64,000 nt of DNA from Phocoena phocoena (taxonomy: Eukaryota; Chordata; Mammalia; Artiodactyla; Phocoenidae). Under the pieces are notes generated by a model. It had not been told where the DNA came from. It ran no database searches and worked only from the letters and a program-made list of their open reading frames with translations. Of this stretch, positions 48,327 to 61,144 are shown one piece after another. The stretch's first letter is position 1; every line of letters starts with the position of its first letter. The stretch spans positions 23,169,815 through 23,233,814 of the forward strand of contig NC_089238.1 of the NCBI RefSeq assembly GCF_963924675.1, in the 5' to 3' direction. Both the position numbers and the translations under genes were made by a program.

Positions 48327-49519
48327 CTGCAGTAACAAAGAAATAGTTAAGCCTTGGAAAGTAAGTGCATCATTTGAAGTTTCTGGCAAATCTATTACAA
48401 AAAGTAAACACTCCTCCATAAAATTCTTACATAGATGGCAGTTACTTAGAGAACATGTTCATAAATAGATAACCAGTGTTATCTATTAAAAACACTCTGT
48501 ATTAGTAGAAAATTCTTAACACTTTAAATGATTTGATAGTTGTATTTATATAGTTCATTAATTTTATTAGATATTTCTAAGATCTAATCACGTCTTTTCT
48601 TTATTACATAAGGATGAGTATTTTAGGCAAAATTTTCTTTACTACTTTTGGTCCCACCTGGAATAGTTTTATTATGACATTTCTGTTGAACATAGCATTG
48701 CTTTTCCCTTCTGGAACAGACTGGGCATAGTTTACATTTTCTCAATAAATAAAATTTCTCAAAAATATATAAAATCCATCCATAATAATCATAATAGAAT
48801 AAAAAATATTGCTGAGTAGTTCCAAAACATTTTTATCTCCTGCACTAGACTTAGAGAATACATTATTTTCCACTCAAGGAAAACATCACTGGCAGAGCCT
48901 AGTTACAATGGTGAGGTTTATCTCCAACTTGTGTATTGTTCCCTATTTCTGGAACATTCCTCACACCTTGATACAATTATTTATTCCCTTTAGAAATCAA
49001 AGTTAATTAAATGGGGTACAAAGAAACCAATGTCTGCAATGGGTATCCTAAGAAGAGATGAGAAAATGATCAAGAAATGCTTTGAACACTTTGCAGAATT
49101 AAAAATTCTACTGTGCTTCCCAATAAAGTAGGGAAAAGTTAATAAAGAAGTTTAGATAGTTTAATTATGCACTACAAATGATTTTCCTTCAAGATGACAG
49201 GCAAGAAATTATTAATTTCATTGATTCTACAATAACCTGATTGATATTTTAAGAACTTTAGAAATCCATTTGTTTCAATGACCATGAGAAAACAGGTTGC
49301 TACAAGAATAGAATTACTCATAAGACATTACTAATTGAATAAGTTTCATAATAGACTATCACACAAAAAATAAAAGCAAACTTGTTAATGAAGTACTTTT
49401 ATGTAGAAAGAAGAATATTATGCTTTGTACAACATACTACTTCCATGAAAGAATTACCAAAATTCTATACCTATATTGCTGTTTGTAGATAGGCAAAAGA
49501 AAGCATTTTTCTTTAGATA

Positions 49520-51050
49520 TGCATGTTTTTAAAAAAATTAAAGTATAATTGAAAAAGTGAAGTATATTGTGTTAGTTTCAGGAGTACAGCATAGTAATTC
49601 AGTTATTTTTTCCCATATATTCCTTTAAAGGTTATTAAAAACAAGATATTGAATAAAATTCCCTGCTTCCTCTCTCCTCTGGTAACCTTAAGTTTGTTTT
49701 CTATGCCTATGAATCTGTTTCTGTTTTTTATATAGATTCATTTGTATTATTTTTTAGATTCCACATAGAAATGATATCTTGTCTTTCTCTGTCTGACTTA
49801 CTTCACTAAGTATAATATTCTCTAGGACCATCCATGTTACTGTAAATGGCAATATTTCGCTCTTTCTTATTGCTGAGTAATATTCCATTGTATGTATATA
49901 CACCACATCTTCTTAAGCCAATTGTCTGTTGATTGGGTTATTTATTGTACATGTTTTGGCTATTGTAAATTGTACTGCTATGAACATTGGGGTACATGTA
50001 TCTTTTTGAATTAAAGTTTTCATTTTTTCCAGATATATACCCAGGAGTGGAATTGCTGGATCATATGGTAGTTCTATTTTTAGTTTTTTAAGGACCCTCC
50101 ATATTGTTTTCCACAGTGTCTGCACCAATTTACATTCCCACCAACAGTGTAGGAGGGTTCCCTCTTCTCCACACCCTCTCCAGCATATACTATTTGTAGA
50201 CTTTTTGATGATGGTCATTTTGACTGGTGTGAGGTGATACCTCATTGTAGTTCTGATTTGTATTTCTCTAATAATTAGTGATGTTGAGCATCTTTTCACG
50301 AGCCTGTTGGCCACCTGTAGGTCTTCTTTGGAGAAATGACTACTTAGGTCTTCTGCTCATTTTTTTTTTTTTTTTTTTTTGCGGTACGTGGGCCTCTCAC
50401 TGTTGTGGCCTCTCCCACTGCGGAGCACAGGCTCTGGACGCGCAGGCTCAGCGGCCATGGCTCACGGGCCCAGCCGCTCTGCAGCATGTGGGATCTTCCC
50501 GGACCGGGGCACGAACCCTTGTCCCCTGCATCGGCAGGCGGACTCTCAACCACTGCGCCACCAGGGAAGCCCTGCTCATTTTTAAATTGGGTTGTTTTTT
50601 TGCTACTGAGCTGTATGAGCTGTTTGTATATTTTGGAAATTAAGTCCTGGTTGGTCACATCATTTGCAAATATTTTCTCCCATTATATAGGTTGTCTTTT
50701 TATTTTGTTGATGGTTTCCTTTGCTGTGCAAAAGCTTTTAAGTTTGATTAGTTTCCATTTATTTTTCTTTTTATTTCTTTTGCTTTGAGAGACTGATCTA
50801 AGAAAATGTTGCTATGATTTATGCCAAAGAATGTTTTGCCTATGTTCTTTTCTGGCTTTATGGTGTCATATCTTATATTTAAGTCTTTAAGCCATTTTGA
50901 GTTTATTTTTGTGTATGGTTTGAGGAGTGTTGTAATTGATTTGTATGCAGCTGTTCAGCTTTCTCAACATCACTTGTTGAAGAGACTGTCTTTTCTCTAC
51001 TGTATACATATATATATATTTTCATGTTGCTTCTGAAATCTCCAGTTGTT
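49520..51050 (-). mobile_element. L1 3' half, minus strand, with nested SINE
   Basis: The minus strand reads ORF2 C-terminal text (49913-50314: [38 protein letters not shown]) and continues upstream in ORF2 to 51050. The 3' UTR lies at 49520-49900. A CHR-2 SINE splits it at 50365-50571. The 5' part is missing, as is usual for L1. Confidence 0.88.
50365..50571 (-). mobile_element. CHR-2-type SINE in L1
   Basis: T tract, 'gcggtacgtgggcctctcac' and head end 'cgccaccagggaagcc'. The duplication 'ctgctcattttt' lies at 50353-50364 and 50572-50583. Confidence 0.95.
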
Positions 51051-51639
51051 TAATTTTTATATAGAATCTAGGTCTCTTAGATCCATAAAATCTATAGGCA
51101 AGAAGGCTACAGGGAATTACCATAAATTAGCTGGGCTAATGGAATAAATAAAAGGAAAGTTTTCATCTAATTATCTGGACAACATAGATAGTGTTAAGCT
51201 AACTGTCTAATCTTATGGCTCTAACACTTGTTAATTAGCATAACTGCTTGAATTATCTCCCTTAATAAATTTAATTTTTAGTGAAATTGACCCTAAACCA
51301 CTCCTTTTGGAGGATAAAATAGAGTTGGTGTGGAAGTCTAAATAAATTTTATACTTTTCATTTTTTTATTCAGTTATCCTATTTTACGAGCAAGTGGAAT
51401 TTCTAAGTCTTTCTGTGAATTTAGTCTCTTCTGATGTCATGATCAAATATCATCAAAATGCAGTGTCCCAGCTAGAGAAGTGAGGATTGTGTTCAGGCAC
51501 TGAATATTGGTAGAGCATTAAGTGAAGAATTCACTGTGCATTTATAGCATTTACCAGGTCTCAATGAACTGTCTTTAGTATTACCCTGATCTCAGTGAAT
51601 ATGCTGAGAATTTTAGATTCCTAGAAACAATCATAATAA

Positions 51640-51850
51640 TAGCCAAAGTTTATTGAACATCTACAGTATGCCAGATACAGTAGTAACAACTTTATATGCA
51701 TTGGCGCAACAGTCTGTTTTATCCATTTTCGAGATGAGAAAAATGAGGGCTTTGCACAGGGCCCCATGTCTAGTAAGTAGCAGTCAGGAATCAAACGTAG
51801 GTAGTCTGGCTTCAGGGTCCACACTCTTAAACATCATGCTGTACTGACAG
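51640..51850 (-). mobile_element. MIR SINE
   Basis: Reverse MIR: 'tatgccagatacagtagtaa', 'ggccccatgtctagtaagta' and 'ctggcttcagggtccacact'. Confidence 0.75.
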
Positions 51851-52811
51851 GCACTGATAATAAAACTGGAACCAAGCACTTTTTGAAATGAATATATGGC
51901 ATTTTCACAAAAACATGAAGCTGTATTTATAATTCTTCAGGATGCTGGCAGTTCAACCTGTGTAGCATTTAAAAGCCCTTTAAAATAACAACTTTATAAT
52001 TTGGTCTTTCCCACAAATTGAACACTATTATCACTGCCCCCCAAAACACACCTTTCCTGTATTTTTGGGATTCTTTGACCTTCAAAGTAGGATATGCTCT
52101 CTTGGTTCCCTTGCATGTGAATAATTGCTGCAGGTGATAGGACAACCTGGGTGGCTTTTAAGCTACATATGAATAAATTTTGAATGGGACGCTCTCTCAA
52201 AGGGATTTTTCTTATAGAATCCAAGGCAATTGGATTGTAGCCCAAGGCAATCCCTGCAGGGGTTGGTTCGAATTTCCCATGCTTGCTGATCCTGCATATA
52301 CATCTCACAGAAAACTGTGCGATGCTAAATTTTAGCTCCTTTGGCTTCTGTGACTTAGAGTAAAGTAGTTTTCCATGCTGGTACTTCTTCCTGGGGTAGT
52401 GTGTATGTTCAGTAAAGAGTCCTGTTGGAAGAATTTGTGTTGGGCCGTTACTTTCCTTGCTTCAGATGGGATGGAGGACTCCCACAGCACACGCACTCCC
52501 TGAAGCCAATGGACTGGTGGGAGCTTCAGGAAGCAAAAAAAAAGCCCACCCAGTTTCTGGGGTGGGGTGGGAGCCTGGATTCATTTATTAATCAGGAGTT
52601 CTTGAGACAGGATGGACCGTAACCCATTGTTGTCCCCAGGAAAGAGTCTTTAAGAACTGCTCACTTTGGACTGTTCTTTAGAGATACTCAACACAGGTCT
52701 TAATTGATATGAAACCTCTCTGTGATTCCTCCTCTGTCCGGTTGTCACTCTGAGATGACAGAACCTGAACATTCTCAAATTTATTAGCACAAACTTACAG
52801 CACGCTGTAGA

Positions 52812-52926
52812 ATGAGAGAGAGAGAGGTGAAGAAGAGGAAAAGGAGGAAGGCGGAGGGGGCGTGGGAGGAGGAGGAGGAGGAGAAAGGGGAAGAGGAAGA
52901 AGAAAAGGGGGGGAGGGGAGAGAGAG
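52812..52926 (+). repeat. Polypurine (GA/GGA-rich) tract
   Basis: About 115 bp of almost pure A and G, with (GA)n at the left, (GGA)n in the middle and G-rich runs at the right. Only a few pyrimidines interrupt it. Confidence 0.93.
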
Positions 52927-53155
52927 GCGTTAAATCAGGAGCACACCCATCACATGCAGACAGGATGCAGTGGAGGCAGCAGGCTTGCGGCTGTCAGTGA
53001 TTGGTCAGGTTCTTGCAGTCCAGGAATATTCTGGTTTTCTTTCTTCCTCTCTTCACCTGCGTCTGATAAGTTTAGAAGCTGAGGAGGGAGGCAAAGGCTA
53101 TTGTACTAGCTTTTGGTCCCTCCAGCTTCCATTGTATATTCTTGCCTCCTCTGTA

Positions 53156-55490
53156 GTAGATTAACTGACCATAGGTGGGTGGGTTCATTTCTGGACTCTC
53201 TATTCCATTCCATTAATCTGTGTGTCTGTTTTTGTGCCAATACCAGGTTGTTTTGATTATTTTAGCTTTGTAGTATGGTCTGAAGTCTGGGGAGTTATAC
53301 CTCCAGATTTATTGTCCTTTCTCAGGATTGCTTTGGCAATTCTGGGTCTTTTGAGCTTCCATATAAATTTTAGGATTATTTGTCCTAGTTCTGTGAAAAA
53401 TGTCATGGGTATTTTGATAGGGATCACATTAAATCTGCAGATTGCTTTGGACAGTATGGCTGTCTTAACAATATTAATTCTTCCAATCCAAGAGCATGGG
53501 ATATCTATCCATTTGTTTGAATCATCTTCAGTTTCTTTATCAGTGTTCTATAGTTTTCAGCATATAGGTTTTTCACCACCTTGGTTAAGTTTATTCCTAA
53601 ATATTTTATTTTTTTGAGGTAATTTTATTTTATTTATTTTTTTGCCGTACGTGGGCCTCTCCCTGCTGTGGCCTCTCCCGCTGCGGAGCACAGGCTCTGG
53701 ACGCACAGGCTCAATGGCCATGGCTCACGGGCCCAGCCGCTCTGAGGCATGTGGGATCCTCCTGGACCGGGGCACGAACCCACGTCCCCTGCACCGGCAG
53801 GAGGACTCCCAACCACTGCGACACCAGGGAAGCCCTTGATGTAATTTTAAATGGGATTTTTTTTAAACTTTCTCTTTCTGATATTTCATTATTAGTATAA
53901 AGAAATGCAACAGATTTCTATATATTAATCCTGTATCCTGCTAACTTGCTGAATTCATTCATTTGTTCTAACAGTTTTTCTGTGGAGACACTAGGGTTCT
54001 CTACATAGAGTATAATGTCCTCTCAAATAGTGACAGTTTTACCTCTTCCCTTCCAATGTGGATAGCTTTTATTTCTTTTTCCTGTCTGATTGCTATGGCT
54101 TGGACTTCTAATACTATGTTGAATAGAAGTGGTGAGAGTGGGCATCCATGTTTTGTTCCTGAATTTAGTGGGAAGGCTTTTAACTTTTCACCACTGAGTA
54201 TTATGCTGGCTCTGGGTTTGTGATAGATGGCTTTTACTATGTTGAAATACATTCCCTCCCACTTTGGTGAGAGTTTTTATCATGAATGGATTTTCAATTT
54301 TGTCAGATGCTTTTTCTGCCTCTATTGAGATGATCATATATGTGGTTTCTGTCTTTCCTTTTATTAATGTGGTGGACCACACTGATTGATTTGTGTATGT
54401 TGAATCATCCTTGTGACCCTGGAATGAATCAAACTTGATAATGGTGTATGATCCTTTTTCTGTATTGTTGGATTTGGTTTGCTAATATTTTGCTGACGAT
54501 TTTTGCATATATATTCATTAAAGATATTGGCCTGTAATTTTCTTTTTTGTAATGTCTTTGGTTTAGGAATCAGGGTGATGGTGACCTCACAGAATGAATT
54601 TCAGAGTGTTCCTTTCTCTTCAATTTTTGGAATAGTTTGAGGAGGATAGGTGTAAGTTCTTTGTATACTTGATAGAATTCCCCAGTGAAGCTGTCTGGTC
54701 CTGGACTTTTGTTTGCTGGGAGTTTTTTCTTTTAATTACAGAATCTATTCCACTTCCAGTGATTGGTCTGTTCAAATTATCTGTTTCTTCTTGAATCATT
54801 TTGGCAGGCTGTATGTTTCTGGAAACTTGTCCATTTTTTGGAAGGTTGTTCAACTTGTTGGCATATAACTGTTCATAGTATTCTTCTATGATTTTTAATA
54901 TTTCTGTGCCCCAGTCTGTCTCTGCATAGCTAGACTGAATCTTTTCTCAGATATCACGCCAAGCTGTGGTGTGGAGTGAGTGGGGCTGGGGTGTTTGCCC
55001 CTTTCAGTTGGAAAGGGCAGCAAGGTGGCAGCCACCAGTGCAAAGCTCTCTCTGCCCTGATAGTTGGCAAGCCAGCACATGTGCAATCCTTGTGAGTAGA
55101 GTCTAGGCTTCTCCAGCCCTTTTGTCCATCTCAGCAGACTTCCTAGCAGGCAAGGGGGTTTGTCTCCTCCATGCAGGACCCCAGGACTGGAATGCTGAGA
55201 TTGTGGCTCAACTAGCTTGCTCCTCAGGGCAAGGGTTGGTCTGTGTGGACCTTCTCTTCCTTACAGATCCCTCCCAGGGGTGAAGGTCCCAACCTAATGC
55301 CTTTTTTCCCCCATCCTACCCGGTTCCACAGAGATCTTTCTTGCAGCTTTGGTTTTCTAGGAGTTCTTCTGCTACTTTCCAGTTAGTTTCCTGTGGGAAT
55401 TGTTCCACAGGTAGATGTAATTTTGATGTGTTTGTGGGGACAGGTGAGCTCCAAGTTCTACTCTGCTATCTTGATTCCTGCATATATATG
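53156..55490 (-). mobile_element. L1 with internal deletion and missing 3' end
   Basis: Reading in the L1 direction, the 5' UTR (55490 down to about 54905) is joined directly to ORF2 just before the reverse transcriptase (54905 down). ORF1 and the endonuclease are absent. ORF2 text then continues to 53156, where it stops within the C-terminal part without a 3' UTR. A SINE is nested at 53628-53835. Frames are heavily broken. Confidence 0.8.
53628..53835 (-). mobile_element. CHR-2-type SINE in L1
   Basis: Short T-rich end, 'gccgtacgtgggcctctccc' and head end 'gacaccagggaagccc'. Flanked by 'gaggtaatttta' and 'gatgtaatttta'. Confidence 0.93.
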
Positions 55491-55559
55491 CAGTTTTAAA
55501 GCAAATCACAGTTAACTTCTATTCAACTATCTTCTTCATGCAATTATTCTTTTTTCTTT

Positions 55560-56120
55560 ATAAGTTTTATCATATACATAAATGTTAAAATATATTTGGT
55601 TATGCCTATTTTAAGTTTTTATGTAAATGGAATAATACTATATGTATCCTTCTGTGACTGTTTAAAAAATACATTAATTTGAGACTCATCCATGATTAAG
55701 GATGAGTAGCTGTAGTTCACTTTCATGGCTGTAAAGTCTTTCACTGTATGATTATAGCATAAATATTTTTCATTCTTTTGTTGATCAACGCTTGTTCCCA
55801 CTTATTTTTTTGCCATGATAAACACCGCATTCTTATGTATGTCACCTGATGTACAAGTGCAAACATTTATCAGGGGTTATGGACCCAGAGGCAGAACTGT
55901 AAAGTCATATGATATATGTATCTTCAACTGTACCAGGTAGTGCCTATTCTTTTTCTTACTGAGGTGGTATTACCAGTTTATACTCCCACCAGCTGTAAGT
56001 TGCTTCACATGCTTAGCAACAAACACTACTAATGTGGTATACACTTCTTAAAATAAATTATTTCATCTCTCCTAGGTTTGTTTCTTTGTAATAGGGTATG
56101 CCTTTTAACACTTTAAATCT
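55560..56120 (-). mobile_element. Old L1 3' end, minus strand
   Basis: 'gtaaatggaataatactata', 'tgagactcatccatgattaa' and 'tatactcccaccagctgtaa' are reverse-strand text of the 3' end of old L1s. Confidence 0.65.
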
Positions 56121-56509
56121 GTCTCATTGCAATGAGGCTTGGAGATAATACTTATGAGGCTATATTTATCACAGTGTTATAACCTCAAATTTATTTTATT
56201 ACCCATAGTCTAGTCTATGTACTGGAAGATTGGTATCTTGGGCTATAAGTATTGTTTTTTATGAACCATCCCAATTATATTCTTGAATATTTTTTTCTAA
56301 TTGACATTTGGAAAATTTCATACTCCTATTCATAGTATCTTATTTTACAGATTTATATAGGCTTTTCTCTTTTGTCCTATAGTCAATTAAAAACATCAGG
56401 TAAGCAAGTGTCTGTTATGAGTCCTAAAGCTGAAATTAACTTCTCACCATGCACCAGTCACTCTAATATTAAAAGACAAGGTCCAAAAATCCAGACTTGA
56501 TTCCTCTAC

Positions 56510-56985
56510 AAAGTGGTTCTCAAAATGGGGTGCAAAGACCCCTGGAGTCCAAAAATCCCATTGGTAAAAGGGTTGGTAATTAGCAGTGGCACTAAACTAT
56601 GGTTATTCAGACTTGGGTATTAGCCAACATTCTCTTGAAAATGACAAATTGAACGTCACTTTTGGGATGATAATTGATAGTATTTGTTGCTACTGATAAA
56701 ATTTGAGCTTATAAATGAAATTTGAGTTTTGGAAGCCTTGTATCCACCACCATGAGCCTGACATATTAAAACCTAAAAACTTTACTTATGGGATCAGCAG
56801 TGATATTAACAAATGTGATTTTAAAATAGTATGTGATGAAACGTGTTAAAATTGGGAAGATATGCATACCTCAGTAAACCAATATTTTCTAAATGGCCAA
56901 TGCATGATGTTACGAAACCATGCATACATGAAAGATCATTTAAAGTACAAGACAGACCAATGGATTTTGAAGTAATAGAGTAGGG
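56510..56985 (+). mobile_element. hAT DNA transposon, 5' fragment
   Basis: 'gtggttctcaaaatggggtg' is a hAT-type terminus. Internal strings such as 'ccaatgcatgatgttacgaa' and 'agacagaccaatggattttg' belong to the transposase-coding part of an old Charlie/Tip100-type element. The frame is decayed. The element resumes at 60070. Confidence 0.7.
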
Positions 56986-59900
56986 GAGAATCACTTCTAG
57001 ATCTAGTAACGACCAAAAAAAGACTACATAAAAGAAATAAGAACACTGTCAAAAATTGTTAAATTTTTTTTTGCAAGACTCAAGGAGTATCTAAGAAAAA
57101 CGACTGAATCTCAGTAAAACAGTGTTTATTGTTTTTTAATCTGCCCTATTCCCATAACCCCTCCCCAGCTCTGAAGTAGTCCTGAAGACCAATAGCTTTG
57201 CTACTAAGGGAGCTTTGAAAATGAACAGCTTAGCAGCAAAGGGAGGGGCGGATCTCCCTAATGTTCCATCCTCAGAGAATTATCACTATTTGACTTGTCT
57301 GGCAGTTCCCTGAAAAGCTACATTCTCAATATTTGTCTTTATTTGGCCAGACTGAGAGCTTGCTCAGTGTGAACAGCTCTATCAAACTGGAAGTTTATTA
57401 AAAACAGTCATTAGCAATTGTTTTTATTGATGCTGCCTGAGACAGTGATATCAATTTGGGCTAATAAGCGGTTGACCAAATCTTAAAAGGAAAAATGTGA
57501 ATGAGATGTTCAAAGGGGACTTTGAAAAGCTCTGACATATTCCTGGAATGTGAATGAGATGTTCAAAGGGGACTTTGAAAACCTCTGACATATTCCTGGG
57601 ATTCTAGAAGTGCACACATATGTGTAACCTGTTTTCAGACAAAAGAACTGAGAAGGACCTAATCTCTCAATCTTTTATTTAAGAAAAACTGTGTCCACTC
57701 ACAGCTGACAATTAAAACTTACTGAATAAGGATTTCATGGTTATATACAATAAAGAATAAAGACTTCATAGTAATAATCCAGGAAACTCACTGGACAAAC
57801 AGCAGCAATAACAACAAACTTAAGGGGGGGATTTTCAGGGTGAACACATTATTTATAATGTCCAGTTTTCAACAACAAAAAATTATGACACACACAAACA
57901 GGAAAGTATGTTTCATACAAAGAGAAAAAAAAAGCTGTCAATAGAAATTTCCCCCAAGGAAGCATAGGTGTTTGACTTACTAGGTAGAGACTTTAAATCA
58001 GCTATTATAACTATGTTCAAAGAAAGTAAAGGAAATCATGTAAAGAATTTAAGGAAATTATGAGAACAATATCTCACCAAAATAGAGTATCAATAAAGAG
58101 ATATGTCATACACACAAAGAATCCCACACTAATTCTAGTGTACAATAACTGAAATAAAAAAATTCACTAGAGAGGCTCAATAGTAGATTTAAATTAGCAA
58201 AAGAAGGAATCAATAAAATTGAAGATATGTCAATTCAGATTATCCAGTGTGAGAAACAGAAAGTAAAATGAGAAACATAAAGAAAATGAACAGAGCCTCA
58301 GAGACCTGTGGGGCACCATCAAGAATATCAACAATAATAGGAGTCCCAGAGGAAAGGAGGGGAGGAGAGGCAGAAAGAATATGTGATGTGAAAATGTCTG
58401 AAACTGCCCAAATTTAATTAAATACATGAAACTGCACATCTAAAAGCTCAATGAACACCAAGTAGCATAAACTTGAAGAGATCCACACCAAGGTACATTA
58501 TAGTCAAACTGTTGAAAGCCAAAGAGAGAATTTTAAATGCAACAAGAGATAAGCAACTTGTTATGTACAAGGGATCCTGAATAAGATTAAAGCTGATTTC
58601 TCATCAGAAACCCAGGAGTCCAGAAGACAGTGAGATGAATATTTAAAGTGTTGAAAGGAAAAGATAGTCAACCAAGAAATCTAAAAGGTAGCAAAATTAT
58701 CCTTGAAGAATGAAGCAAAAATTAACACATTGTGAGAAAAAAACTGAGAAAGTTTATCATTAACACACCTAACTAACAGGAAATACTAAGGGAGTTCTTC
58801 TGGCTGAACTGAAAGTAGACAGGAACTCAAATCCACAGAAATAAATAAAAAGTACCAGTAAAGGTAACTATAGGTAAATTTACTAGATGCTATAAATGCA
58901 TGTTTGTTTGCAGCTCTTTTCTCCTATCTAATTTAAAACACTACTGCATAAAGTAATAATGAAAAAACCATGTTGTTGGGCTCACAATGCATGAAGATGT
59001 AACATGTATGCAAATACAAGCACAAAGGGGGGGAGTAAACTGAGGCATATTGGAGCAAAGTCTGTTTATGCTACTGAAACTATGTTGGTATTAATATGAA
59101 GTATATTGTTTTCTAAGTTACAATGGAAACTATAATTCTGAGAGGAAACACTAAAAAAATAACTTCAAATATAGAGTACAAAAAACAAGGGAATTAAAAT
59201 CAAATTCTAGAAAATATATAACACAAAAGAGAGCAGTAACGGTGGAACGGAGGAAGAAAAAAGACATAAGACATATAAGGAACAAAATAGCAAAATGGCA
59301 GAGATAAATCTACCTAATTAGTAATTATATTAAATGTAAATGGATTAAATAGTGCTACCAAAAGGCAGAGATTAGCAGAATAGATAGAAGAACATGATCC
59401 AAGTGTATGCTGTCTATAAAAGACACACTTTAAATTCAAAAACAACAAATAGGTCGAAAGTAAGAGCATGGAAAAGATATACCATGGAAATAGTAACCAA
59501 ATGAGAGCTGGAGTAGCCATACTAATAATAGACACAAACAGACTTTAAGATAAAAATGTTAGCAGAGATAAAAAAGGACAGTTTCATCAATCTATCAAGA
59601 ACACATAACAATTATAAACATAAATACACCTAATAACACAGGCCCGAAATACATAAGGAATTGATGGGTGAAACAGGTAATTCAACAATAATGGTTGTCG
59701 GATACTATTATAATTATTAATAATACAGCAGCGTCATTAATGGATAGACCAATGAAGCACAAAATCAACAAGGAAAAAGAAGACTTGAACAGCACTAGAA
59801 ATCAACTAGATCTAGTAGACATGTATAGAACACTGTGCCCAACTTTAGTAGAATACATCTTCTCAAGCACACATGAAACATTCTCTAAGGGGAACCATAT

Positions 59901-60068
59901 ACGAGACCATAAAACAAGTCCTAATAAATGTAAAAGTACTGAAATTGTACAAAGTATGTTTTCTGATGACAATGGAATTAAATTAGAAACCAACAACAGA
60001 AAGAAATTTGAGAAATTCACAAACGTGTGGAAATTAAACAACAGGCTTCTAAATAACCAATGGGTAAT
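56985..60068 (+). mobile_element. Old L1 5' half inserted in the hAT element
   Basis: L1M-type 5' UTR (about 57190-58230, with 'gcagcaaagggaggggcgga') is followed by decayed ORF1 (58230-58800) and the ORF2 endonuclease region (59300-60060, with 'TIIIINNTAASLMDRPMKHK'). It stops abruptly at about 60068 with no reverse transcriptase, 3' UTR or poly(A). Confidence 0.75.
57494..57599 (+). repeat. 53-bp head-to-tail tandem duplication
   Basis: Two adjacent 53-bp copies (57494-57546 and 57547-57599) starting 'aatgtgaatgagatgttcaa' differ at one base (gaaaagctct versus gaaaacctct). They lie within the old L1 5' UTR. Confidence 0.95.
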
Positions 60069-60560
60069 GTGACAGAGTTGGAAATGTTCACTGATATAGT
60101 TTCAAATTCCACATTACAACTAACCTTTAAGTAACTGCCACTGTTGAGTTTTGGTATACTATCAGTTATCTGAACAGGATATGAAACATTCTCTTTTTCT
60201 ACTATACAGTTGTGTAAGGTTAAATTTTTTTTTTTAATATTTCAACCAAAACAATAATAAACAATGCAAAAGGAGATATGAGAATCTTTTTTTTTTTTAA
60301 TGACAGGTACTAAGGAGATTTGAAAAAAATACAAAGGAATGTTACTCTTCACTCATTTTGTATTTTGGAAAATAGTTATTTTTCCATAAAAATAACTTTA
60401 GTTTAGGTCAACATGTAATACGTCTATTGTTTTAAAATGATTTAATAAAAACATTTAAAGTTGTTTCAGTTTTTATTTCAAATAGAGTAATTAATACTGA
60501 TAAACAAAACTCGCTTAAGAAAAACTATTTGGAGTCTTCAGAACAAGAAGTTTGAGAATT
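60069..60560 (+). mobile_element. hAT DNA transposon, 3' fragment
   Basis: 'cacattacaactaaccttta', 'gttgagttttggtatactat' and 'atttcaaccaaaacaataat' continue the transposase C-terminus (hAT dimerisation region). The terminus 'aagtttgagaattgctactc' is the inverted counterpart of the 5' end at 56512. Confidence 0.7.
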
Positions 60561-61144
60561 GCTACTCTGTATCATGTACATAATGAGTACTCTGCCTTTC
60601 CCAATGGAAATGATATGACTGATACATGTGCCTGTGTGTTTTGGTTTCTTAACCCTTATGTCATAGCATTAAACATGTTTCAGGATTTTTTTTTTCCCCT
60701 TAAATAGTGCCATTTACCTCCATATGAATGTTTAGTACAAAATGTAGTAAGTAGGGTTATACCTTCAGCAAGTGCAAAAACTTGGATAACTTTTCCTTTG
60801 TGTCTCTTCTAATACAGTAGAGATGCTAGGAGTATTGCTGTATCTTTTAATACCTTTTACATACCTAGGTTATATTAGTGGTGGTCCAAAGAATTTCAAT
60901 TTTTATAAATTTATTATTTGGGAAGTGATTGTATCATTAAGGAATTTTCAATTTAAAAGGATTAGGGATTTCTGAAACAATTAATTCCTCTAGTTTAAGT
61001 ATTTATACACATACCTTGAATTCCTTTATGAAAACCTGAAAAGCTAATATGCTGGGAATGCAAACTATGGGAATATCAATCAGCAATAATGACAACACAT
61101 CTGTGAAAATTTCACGTAACTTCTTTCTTACTTCTCTGAATTCT

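Noticed and set aside
48327..48419. Extra coding sequence upstream of the 48.25-kb ITFG1 exon
   Set aside because: The frame is open there, but an acceptor (ctgcag at 48327-48332) precedes the known PFGVNQPG peptide, and the extra residues do not match ITFG1.
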